From positions 1 through 17,264 of the forward strand of contig JAEORN010000042.1 in NCBI GenBank assembly GCA_016840825.1: 17,264 bases of DNA, in the 5' to 3' direction. Position 1 is the first letter of the stretch, and the number at the start of each line of letters is the position of its first letter. This document shows positions 8,853-15,258 of this stretch, piece by piece. The notes beneath the pieces were generated by a model. It worked only from the letters and a program-made list of their open reading frames with translations, was not told where the DNA came from and did no database searches. The stretch is from Candidatus Thorarchaeota archaeon. GTDB lineage: Archaea; Asgardarchaeota; Thorarchaeia; Thorarchaeales; Thorarchaeaceae. Position numbers and translations under genes: made by a program.

Positions 8853-9779
8853 ATGATAAAGGAACTAGAAGATACTATTGTACAAGTTGTTCAAGAAGTC
8901 ATACCCAGTGTCGTTAGCGTGACCACGACTAAATTACAGCGAGTGAATTTCTCACAAGTGGTTCCGGTAAAAGGACAAGGTTCGGGAGTGATTGTGAGCA
9001 AAGATGGTTTCATAATAACAAACGCACATGTCATCGAAGGCGTGCAAGATGTTGATGTTGCTCTCAATGATGGCCGCAACTTCAAAGCAGTGGTAGTAGG
9101 AGAGTCAAGAGTAAGAGATATGGCAGTACTAAAGATTGATGCTGAGAATCTAAATCCATTAGAGATTGGTAAATCAAGCAACCTCAAGGTCGGACAATTT
9201 GCAATTGCAGTGGGTAATCCATTAGGACTAGGATCCACTGTGACTTTTGGGATGGTAAGTGCTCTTGAGAGGAACATAGGTGGTCAAGGCGTGCATTTGG
9301 AAGGGCTAATTCAAACATCAGCTCAAATCAATCCAGGCAACTCAGGTGGAGCACTTGTCAATCTGAAAGGAGAGTTAATCGGAATCCCGACAGCTATGGT
9401 TCCTTGGAGTCAAGGTATAGGATTTGCCATTGCCATAGACAGAGTCATGGATGTATTCGATGAGTTGGTACAAACAGGGACAGTCAAGACTCCTTGGATG
9501 GGAATCATGGGAGTGACTCTGAATAAAGCAATCGCCTCAAACTATAGACTTCCTGTTGACAAGGGAGCACTTCTCGTAGAGCTATCTCGTGGACCTGCAT
9601 CAAGAGCTGGACTAAAACCAGGCGATGTGATTGTAGGAGTAGATGGCCAAGAGATCATGGGAATGGATCAAGTCAGAAGCTTAATCCTATCGAAGAAAGT
9701 AGGAGAGAAGATATTGGTTACTTTCAAGAGACGAAGTGATACCTTTGAAGTCTATGTTGAATTAATAGCTGCACCTTAG
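8853..9779 (+). CDS. HtrA/DegP-like serine protease with PDZ domain, apparently cytosolic
   Basis: This 308-residue protein is a trypsin-fold protease of the HtrA/DegP family, which degrades or refolds damaged proteins. The catalytic triad is visible as H59 (ITNAHVIEG), D89 (RDMAVLKID) and S164 (NPGNSGGAL). A single PDZ domain follows from about 215 to 305, with GPASRAGLKPGDVI as its typical core. No signal peptide or membrane helix is present, whereas most characterised relatives act outside the cytoplasm, so this one probably works inside the cell. The frame can be extended to a GTG at 8826, but ATG 8853 has a GGGAG 10 bases upstream and begins right at the family's N-terminal helix (IKELEDTIVQVVQ). 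It is divergent from the surface-protein gene and convergent, with a one-base gap, with the transporter gene that follows. Confidence 0.93.
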   Translation: MIKELEDTIVQVVQEVIPSVVSVTTTKLQRVNFSQVVPVKGQGSGVIVSKDGFIITNAHVIEGVQDVDVALNDGRNFKAVVVGESRVRDMAVLKIDAENLNPLEIGKSSNLKVGQFAIAVGNPLGLGSTVTFGMVSALERNIGGQGVHLEGLIQTSAQINPGNSGGALVNLKGELIGIPTAMVPWSQGIGFAIAIDRVMDVFDELVQTGTVKTPWMGIMGVTLNKAIASNYRLPVDKGALLVELSRGPASRAGLKPGDVIVGVDGQEIMGMDQVRSLILSKKVGEKILVTFKRRSDTFEVYVELIAAP

Positions 9780-9780
9780 G

Positions 9781-10749
9781 TTAAATTCCAATGACAACAA
9801 GAATCGCTCCCACTATTGTGGCAATGACTCCTAGTGCTGCTAGTCGTGTGAGTCGTTCTTTCAAATAGAAGACTGAAACAGGAACTGCCCATAAAGGAGC
9901 TGTTGATGCTAATACCGAAGCAATCGCAGCTCCAGCATATTTCACTCCAGTCACATAGAAAATAGAACCAATTGCCATACCGAAAAGGCCAGCGATAGCA
10001 ACGAGCTTTGTTGCTCTTTTTGTTGGAACAGGCATTCCTTTCATTCTTGCGACAAGAACCATTGGGACAAAAGAAATCGAGCCTACGACCATTCGTATGA
10101 AGTTTGCAGATAGCGCATCTACACCTTCAACCCCAATCTGAAGAATAGTGGTACCGGTTGCATAGAGGATTGCGGTGAGAATGGCGAGAGTGATACCAAT
10201 CCAGTCAATCTTTCTAATTTCTTGCGATTCCCAGTTGTTATTTGCATCTGATTCTTGCTCTCTGGCAAGGATGACGATTCCAGTGACAGCAACGAATACT
10301 CCTGACAATCTACTTATGATCAAGGGTTCACCAAGAAATATGACTGTCAAGAAGTAGGTCAGAATTGGGAATGACATCGAGATCGGGAATGCATAAGAAA
10401 CACCAATTCTTTCTTGACTCATCAAATAGAATGTGTCACCTATAACCGCACCAAGAATGACGGAACCAGAGAGATATATTATTTGATCAAAAGCTACTGA
10501 GAAGGGGTCTATTCCAAGAGGAAGAATAGCTAGAAGAAGCATGAAACCAAGAGCGACCCACATCTTTATCGAAGCAATAGCTATAGGTCGTATTTCTTTG
10601 CTTTGAGACCTATATGCAACCACAGAGAAAGCATACAATGCAGCCCCAATCAGAATTGAGATGCTTCCAAATATGATATCAGGTGTGAGCTGCATAGATG
10701 GGAGGAATAGATTCCCCATTAAGACCTTATCGTAAGGTACAATCCTCAT
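9781..10749 (-). CDS. EamA-family (DMT) ten-helix membrane transporter
   Basis: This 322-residue protein is an integral membrane transporter of the drug/metabolite transporter superfamily with two EamA repeats, roughly 26-165 and 186-320, separated by a charged loop (REQESDANNNW). About ten hydrophobic helices are visible. The first repeat ends with the typical LGEPLIISRLSGVFVAVTGIVIL pattern, of which GEP is the core, and the second with the matching YLKERLTRLAALG. Relatives export amino acids, metabolites or drugs; the substrate is not readable here. The first ATG (10749) has AAGGA just upstream. ATG 10719 also has an AAGGT upstream and ATG 10695 would start right at the first helix, so the exact start is uncertain. 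It shares a 49-base divergent gap with the HEAT-repeat gene. Confidence 0.92.
   Translation of the reverse strand: MRIVPYDKVLMGNLFLPSMQLTPDIIFGSISILIGAALYAFSVVAYRSQSKEIRPIAIASIKMWVALGFMLLLAILPLGIDPFSVAFDQIIYLSGSVILGAVIGDTFYLMSQERIGVSYAFPISMSFPILTYFLTVIFLGEPLIISRLSGVFVAVTGIVILAREQESDANNNWESQEIRKIDWIGITLAILTAILYATGTTILQIGVEGVDALSANFIRMVVGSISFVPMVLVARMKGMPVPTKRATKLVAIAGLFGMAIGSIFYVTGVKYAGAAIASVLASTAPLWAVPVSVFYLKERLTRLAALGVIATIVGAILVVIGI
10724..10738 (-). promoter_or_regulatory. Dyad near the start of the EamA transporter gene
   Basis: The sequence contains ACCTTA, a three-base spacer and TAAGGT, a perfect inverted repeat. It lies between the first ATG (10749) and the next in-frame ATG (10719) of the transporter. 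If translation starts at 10719, the dyad is an untranslated element that also contains the AAGGT ribosome-binding-like sequence; if it starts at 10749, it is simply coding. Its role is unproven. Confidence 0.3.
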
Positions 10750-10798
10750 TTTCCTTGGTAGAGTGATTCAAATACAACTGATAGAGTCGATATATTGA
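10750..10798. promoter_or_regulatory. Short divergent promoter region (EamA transporter / HEAT protein)
   Basis: Only 49 bases separate the divergent starts. TTCAAATACA at 10767-10776 is centred about 27 bases before the GTG of the HEAT gene, the spacing expected for an archaeal TATA box of a leaderless mRNA. The match to a TATA consensus is weak and is assigned by eye. Confidence 0.3.
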
Positions 10799-12283
10799 GT
10801 GTGGAATTTGCCCTCTGATGATCGTCATATCGCATCCATTATTGAACGAAGAGAATATGAGGTGTTAGAGAAAGAGATACGAAATCGATTAACGAATGAA
10901 GATTGGGAAGATATCCTAAACCAAATTGAAGATATAGCAGGAAAGGAGGAGGCTGTTATTGGGTGGGGCATACCGCTGAGAGAGGGAATCATAAGAGATG
11001 CGATTACTCACCTTTTAGATATTCACGATTTTGAGGGCCTCGATGGGAATTTCCTGAGTCATTTCCGTAGTCTTGATGGTAGAACACTGCAATCAATTAG
11101 GAAAGATGCAAATATTCTTGCGTCTCAGCTACTTGAGAGGCAGGTGAAAAATAGAAACACATTCTTTGTGAATGTGGAGAAGTTGAGTGATACGAATCTG
11201 GTCTTACTTATACCAATAATACTTGATGCCAGAAAACAAGAAATCGATGACTTAGAAATCACACCTTCCTTCGACCAGATCTATTCATCTTACTATGGGT
11301 TTAGGATTTTGACTCATTCCGGATTAGGAGAGGATATTGTGACATCTTCTGATAGGTCATTCAAGGCGTTTGAAGAACTCGCATCGCAGATGGGAAAGGA
11401 ACTGAGTGTCAATCAGGAAGACCTTCACTTCTCCAAGAATGCATTTGGTAAGGTATCAGAATATACTCGCAATCTCCTTTGGAATCTTCTTAACCTATGC
11501 ATTGCTGGATACCATAGGCAGGTTCCTGCTGCTGTAGCATTAGGGGATATTGGAGATTCACGTGCACTAGATACACTTCATTTGAAACTCGAAACCTCAC
11601 AGGATAGACGCGTAAGGATAGAGATAATATCTGCAATAGGTAGGATTGGACATCCAGACTCCTTTGAATTGCTTCATCGTCTCATGGAGGGCTATGATCC
11701 AATTCGACCGAATCCTCATTATCGCTTAAACCAAGACCAGAGAGCTGCTGCAATAGCCATTGGAGGGATTCGACACCCACAGGTAGATATCCTCCTGAGA
11801 AACGCTGCTGAGGATGACAGCTTTCCAATTGCAGCATATGGGCACACTAGAAATGTGAAGTTCATAGATTTAATAGTTCAGAGAATAGCAGCGACACGTA
11901 GTAAATACCGCACTGATATCATTACTCATCTTGAGGCATTGAAGGCACTTGGTCCCGAAGGGGCAATGATGGTCAAGGAGAGGTATTGTAATGGCATATT
12001 GCATGAGAGAAAATTGGTCTCAGGAGCAATACGGCTTCTTGGCTCAATATCTGATTTCGTTTGGACGTCTGAACATAGATCCCAGATTCTCAAGACACTA
12101 ACTCCAGCATCAGGCATTGAGGATATTGTACGTGCGATAGCAGAAGACAAACAACTAAGGAATGATCAAGAAATAAAGAGCACAATACAGAGGATGTTGG
12201 CAAATGATGAACAAACTCCATCTATTACCAGATTGAGAAAAGCGACCAAGCTCCTGAAAATGGATGATGATGATTTGGCATAG
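10799..12283 (+). CDS. HEAT-repeat protein of unknown function
   Basis: I do not recognise a specific family for this 494-residue soluble protein. No signal peptide or membrane helix is visible. The N-terminal half (1-235) is charged and mostly helical with no motif I can name. From about 238 to 430 it carries HEAT/armadillo-like helical repeats, for example VPAAVALGDIGDSRALDTL (242-260), VRIEIISAIGRIGHPDSFELL (about 272-292) and RAAAIAIGGIRHPQVDILL (315-333). Such repeats form a curved scaffold that binds other proteins. The start is a GTG directly preceded by an in-frame TGA, and the next in-frame ATG is near codon 198, so GTG is effectively forced. No ribosome binding site is present. A weak TATA-like TTCAAATACA lies about 27 bases upstream, so a leaderless transcript is likely. 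It could be a scaffold or regulator. Confidence 0.82.
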   Translation: MWNLPSDDRHIASIIERREYEVLEKEIRNRLTNEDWEDILNQIEDIAGKEEAVIGWGIPLREGIIRDAITHLLDIHDFEGLDGNFLSHFRSLDGRTLQSIRKDANILASQLLERQVKNRNTFFVNVEKLSDTNLVLLIPIILDARKQEIDDLEITPSFDQIYSSYYGFRILTHSGLGEDIVTSSDRSFKAFEELASQMGKELSVNQEDLHFSKNAFGKVSEYTRNLLWNLLNLCIAGYHRQVPAAVALGDIGDSRALDTLHLKLETSQDRRVRIEIISAIGRIGHPDSFELLHRLMEGYDPIRPNPHYRLNQDQRAAAIAIGGIRHPQVDILLRNAAEDDSFPIAAYGHTRNVKFIDLIVQRIAATRSKYRTDIITHLEALKALGPEGAMMVKERYCNGILHERKLVSGAIRLLGSISDFVWTSEHRSQILKTLTPASGIEDIVRAIAEDKQLRNDQEIKSTIQRMLANDEQTPSITRLRKATKLLKMDDDDLA

Positions 12284-12454
12284 TAACAAATTCTTATATT
12301 CAAGAAATCAAAGCAGCTGCTGATTGAGTTCGGTTCTGTCAGTTTCCTTCTCACTCAATAAATCCGAGAGAGTGTGACATATAGAGGAAGTGCTGAGGAT
12401 TCGTCCTCAATATTATATACTAAACTAACAGCATCATTCTGGAGGTTTGATGTG
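12284..12454 (+). promoter_or_regulatory. Promoter region of the ABC exporter operon
   Basis: This 171-base gap separates the HEAT gene from the exporter operon. A clear TATA-like TATTATATAC lies at 12411-12420, about 21 bases before the ribosome binding site GGAGGT (12441-12446). An earlier inverted pair, ATTGAGT (12323-12329) and ACTCAAT (12353-12359), could be a loose hairpin behind the HEAT gene. A 27-codon in-frame extension of the ATPase gene through this gap is treated as non-coding because it would cover the TATA element and dyad. Confidence 0.6.
12394..12409. promoter_or_regulatory. Perfect dyad abutting the TATA box of the ABC exporter operon (putative operator)
   Basis: TGAGGA, the spacer TTCG and TCCTCA form a perfect 16-base inverted repeat. 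It ends one base before the TATA-like element at 12411. A dyad covering the position where TFB contacts DNA is a common placement for archaeal repressor or activator sites. No regulator gene is adjacent, so the assignment rests on symmetry and position. Confidence 0.5.
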
Positions 12455-13447
12455 ATGTCAAGAATTGCAGTAGAAGTTGATGACCTGTCCAAGACCTTCG
12501 TTAGTGTACATCGTAGAGCTATAGTTATCCCAGTCAACAAGGAGAAGGTCGAAGCTCTCAAGAACATCAATCTTGATATCCCTAAGGGAAACGTGTATGG
12601 TCTCCTAGGTCCAAATGGTGCAGGTAAGACTACACTAATCAAATGCCTAGCAACGCTTGTGTTACCAACCTCTGGGACTGCACGGGTGAATGGATTTGAC
12701 ATTCTCAAGGAACCAACATATGCACGGGCATCGATGGGAGTTTGCCAAGGCAATGAACGTTCAATCTACTGGAAGCTCTCAGCACGGGAGAATATGATAT
12801 TCTTCGCAAAGCTCTACAGAATGACGCACTCTGAAGCAAGGGACAGAGCCGATGACTTACTAGGCAGAATGGGATTACTGGAGAAGGCAGACGAGAAGGC
12901 AGAGAATCTGAGTCACGGTATGCGAATGAAGATCGTATTTGCACGTGCACTGATTCATGACCCTCCTGTTCTACTATTGGATGAGCCTACTCAAGGATTA
13001 GATCCTACATTCGCTACTGACCTGAGAACCTTTGTTAGGAATGAGCTGAGGGATAAGACCATCCTACTGACGACTCACTATATGCATGAAGCTGACATGC
13101 TATCAGATAAGATTGCCCTCATCAATGAAGGCGAGATTCAAATGTTCGGAACGCCTCATGAGCTGAAAGAGGATGTTCGAGACTATGATAGCATCCACAT
13201 CAGAGTATTAGGAAGAGTTGAGCTTGAGCCAATCCGGGCACTCGACAATGTAATCTCTGCAGCCATGACAGAACATAATGGACATTCAGAACTCATAGTG
13301 ACAGCAAGTGATGGTTATGATATGGCTCACCATCTACTGAATAGACTTCACCAAACAACAGGAGTGAAGGTCGAACACTTCGAGGTCAAAGAACCAACTC
13401 TTGATGACGTTTTCCTGAAGTTGACTGGACGGAGGATTGAGGACTGA
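12455..13447 (+). CDS. ABC-2 type exporter, ATP-binding subunit
   Basis: This 330-residue protein is the ATPase of an ABC-2 (DrrA/CcmA-like) exporter. Visible motifs are Walker A GPNGAGKTT (52-60), the Q-loop near Q98 (GVCQGN), the signature LSHGM (152-156), Walker B LLLDE (173-177) with catalytic E177, and the switch histidine H208 (TTHYMHEAD). The signature differs from the textbook LSGGQ, as it does in several ABC-2 ATPases. A C-terminal domain of about 85 residues ends with EPTLDDVFLKLTG, the usual tail of the DrrA branch. Residues 16-34 hold an insert before the EALKNINL strand. ATG 12455 has GGAGGT 8 bases upstream and starts at the conserved first strand (IAVEVDDLSKTF); a longer frame from 12374 is rejected. 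Its stop overlaps the start of the first permease (TGATG), indicating translational coupling. Drugs, lipids or glycans are possible substrates. Confidence 0.95.
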   Translation: MSRIAVEVDDLSKTFVSVHRRAIVIPVNKEKVEALKNINLDIPKGNVYGLLGPNGAGKTTLIKCLATLVLPTSGTARVNGFDILKEPTYARASMGVCQGNERSIYWKLSARENMIFFAKLYRMTHSEARDRADDLLGRMGLLEKADEKAENLSHGMRMKIVFARALIHDPPVLLLDEPTQGLDPTFATDLRTFVRNELRDKTILLTTHYMHEADMLSDKIALINEGEIQMFGTPHELKEDVRDYDSIHIRVLGRVELEPIRALDNVISAAMTEHNGHSELIVTASDGYDMAHHLLNRLHQTTGVKVEHFEVKEPTLDDVFLKLTGRRIED

Positions 13448-14346
13448 TGCAGAAAAGCGAAGATGTATCAGATGATACGCGTATGCTGGAATCGGAGTAT
13501 CTGAGTACCTTCAGCCCGAGAATCCTAGATTGGCAAGCAGCCTTTGTCTTCGCCAAGAAGAATCTTCGAATTGCACTACGATATCCTGCGAATGTACTGA
13601 TATGGGGATTCCTACCAATACTATGGTTCACACCATTCATATTGATGTTCAATGCATTAGCGGGATCTGGCTCAAGTGTAAGCTTTACTGAACTGGCTGG
13701 CTTCAGCGACTTCGTACAATTCAGTATAATTGGCTGGTTTGTGTACATGTGGCTAGATGCCAGTATTTGGTCGATAGGCAACAACTTCCGATGGGAGCAA
13801 TTCAGTGGCACATTGGAACCATTGTTCTTGGCCCCGGTTTCCCGAATAAGCATCCTAGTTGGAGCTGCCCTGTCTGATACTGTGTTCATCTCTTTTCAAA
13901 CCATGATTCTGCTATCACTGGCAACTGTAATCTTCGGAGTTTCCTATAGTATAGTGGCAATAATACCCACGATACTGATTCTATTGATGATGGTAATAGC
14001 ACTCTATGGGTTTAGCTTCATGATTGCGGGATTAATCATGGTATTCAAGGATCCGAGTGTTCTGACACAACTGATCTCACAATCGACATACACCGTCTCA
14101 CCTGTGAACTATCCTCTTCAGGCACTGCCTGCACAAGTCAGATTTGTTGCCTATATTGTGCCAACAACCATCGGTATAGTAACGATAAGACAAATAGCTA
14201 TCACAGGGTTATTTGATATCTTTAGTTTCTTGACATCCATAGGATTTCTTGGGATCCTTGCTGTGATTCTTTGGACATTAGGTATACTTTCGTTCCGGTA
14301 TGCGGAGAGATGGACAAAAGAAAGAGGAAGCATGGGAGGGTTCTAG
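13447..14346 (+). CDS. ABC-2 type exporter, membrane permease 1
   Basis: This 299-residue protein is an integral membrane subunit of the ABC-2 exporter with about six hydrophobic helices. After a cytosolic stretch it has the family's amphipathic helix and first membrane segment (RIALRYPANVLIWGFLPILWF), and later the hallmark cytosolic loop EQFSGTLEPLFLAPVSR, which contacts the ATPase. Its ATG overlaps the TGA of the ATPase gene by one base. It is paralogous to the next gene: both share the YP...W...P.LWF.P opening and a GTLE loop. The two probably form a heterodimeric pore over a dimer of the ATPase. The N-terminal 30 residues are polar and variable. Confidence 0.92.
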   Translation: MQKSEDVSDDTRMLESEYLSTFSPRILDWQAAFVFAKKNLRIALRYPANVLIWGFLPILWFTPFILMFNALAGSGSSVSFTELAGFSDFVQFSIIGWFVYMWLDASIWSIGNNFRWEQFSGTLEPLFLAPVSRISILVGAALSDTVFISFQTMILLSLATVIFGVSYSIVAIIPTILILLMMVIALYGFSFMIAGLIMVFKDPSVLTQLISQSTYTVSPVNYPLQALPAQVRFVAYIVPTTIGIVTIRQIAITGLFDIFSFLTSIGFLGILAVILWTLGILSFRYAERWTKERGSMGGF

Positions 14347-14347
14347 A

Positions 14348-15220
14348 ATGAGTGAAACAGAAACCTTCTTCGATAAGACATGGATGAGAAAAGGATTCAG
14401 ATCCGAACTTAGAGCTGCAAATGCCCTCGCAATAAAACAATGGAAGGAAGAGCTGAGCTATCCACTTAGCGTTCTTTGGTTTATCGTGATGCCGTTCTTA
14501 TGGTTCATCCCATATCTGATAGCAGGCACTGCAATAAGTGGAGGTCTAGAGTCTGCAACACTTGCAGAAATGGTAGGCACTGGAGATTGGTTGACCTATA
14601 TAGCCTTAGGCAGCGCTTATACTGGTCTAGCAATTAGCTTGATGTGGGGATCCGGATTTGCTCTGAGAAGAGAGCAGAATGCCGGTACATTAGAAACCCT
14701 CATGACTACGCCAATGCGACGTGAAACCTTAGTTTGGGGTGCGATGCTACATAACTTACAACATGGAGGACTAGGTGTCATTTTGCAATTGGGTGCATCT
14801 GTATTACTCTTTGGAGTTACCTTGAATATTTGGGGTGTACTTCCAGCCCTTGTAGTCATTGGTCTATCAATCATTGCTATGCAAGGCTTAGTCTTTGCTG
14901 TTGTATGCATAGTCCTTGTTGCCAAGCAGGGTTGGATGATAATCGAACTGATGTCAAGTACACTTCTCCTAGTGGCTCCGATGACCTATCCAATTGCGGT
15001 TTTACCTCCTCTACTACAATATGTTTCATTAGCTTCACCTCTAACGTGGAGCGTTGAAGGATTTCGAGGATTCTTAATGCAAGGGTTTGGGTATAGCGGA
15101 TTCATCACTGCTATTAGTGCCTTGGTCATTCTGGACATCATATTCATTGTCTTTGGAATGCTGCTCTTTCGAATTACCGAGAAGAATGTGAGAGCAAGAG
15201 GAGCGCTCTCTCAGTTCTGA
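14348..15220 (+). CDS. ABC-2 type exporter, membrane permease 2
   Basis: This 290-residue protein is the second membrane subunit of the exporter, with about six membrane helices and the ATPase-contact loop EQNAGTLETLMTTPMRRE. It aligns along its whole length with permease 1. The frame is open upstream to 14300, inside the previous gene, but ATG 14348 has GGAGGG about 6 bases upstream and begins only one base after the previous stop, so it is the better start. It is the last gene of the operon and is followed directly by a strong hairpin. The substrate is unknown. Confidence 0.92.
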   Translation: MSETETFFDKTWMRKGFRSELRAANALAIKQWKEELSYPLSVLWFIVMPFLWFIPYLIAGTAISGGLESATLAEMVGTGDWLTYIALGSAYTGLAISLMWGSGFALRREQNAGTLETLMTTPMRRETLVWGAMLHNLQHGGLGVILQLGASVLLFGVTLNIWGVLPALVVIGLSIIAMQGLVFAVVCIVLVAKQGWMIIELMSSTLLLVAPMTYPIAVLPPLLQYVSLASPLTWSVEGFRGFLMQGFGYSGFITAISALVILDIIFIVFGMLLFRITEKNVRARGALSQF

Positions 15221-15225
15221 AAAAG

Positions 15226-15246
15226 GGAGGGGGAGGGTCCCCCTCC
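15226..15246. terminator. Strong bidirectional hairpin terminator between ABC operon and VIT-VWA gene
   Basis: GGAGGGGGA (15226-15234), a GGG loop and TCCCCCTCC (15238-15246) form a perfect nine-base GC-rich stem. It begins 6 bases after the stop of permease 2 and lies 13 bases past the stop of the convergent VIT-VWA gene. On the minus strand it is followed by CCTTTTT, so the T tract favours ending the VIT-VWA transcript, but the hairpin would also cap the exporter mRNA. Confidence 0.75.
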
Positions 15247-15258
15247 TACGAGATCATA

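Noticed and set aside
12374..12454. 27-codon upstream extension of the ABC ATPase
   Set aside because: It would make the TATA-like element and dyad coding and ignores the strong GGAGGT placed 8 bases before the ATG at 12455.
13386..13889. 167-codon minus-strand frame across the ATPase/permease 1 junction
   Set aside because: It is antisense to two well-supported exporter genes and has no recognisable motif.
14300..14347. 16-codon upstream extension of permease 2 into permease 1
   Set aside because: The ATG at 14348 has a good ribosome binding site and the typical one-base spacing, while the extension is highly charged and overlaps the previous gene.
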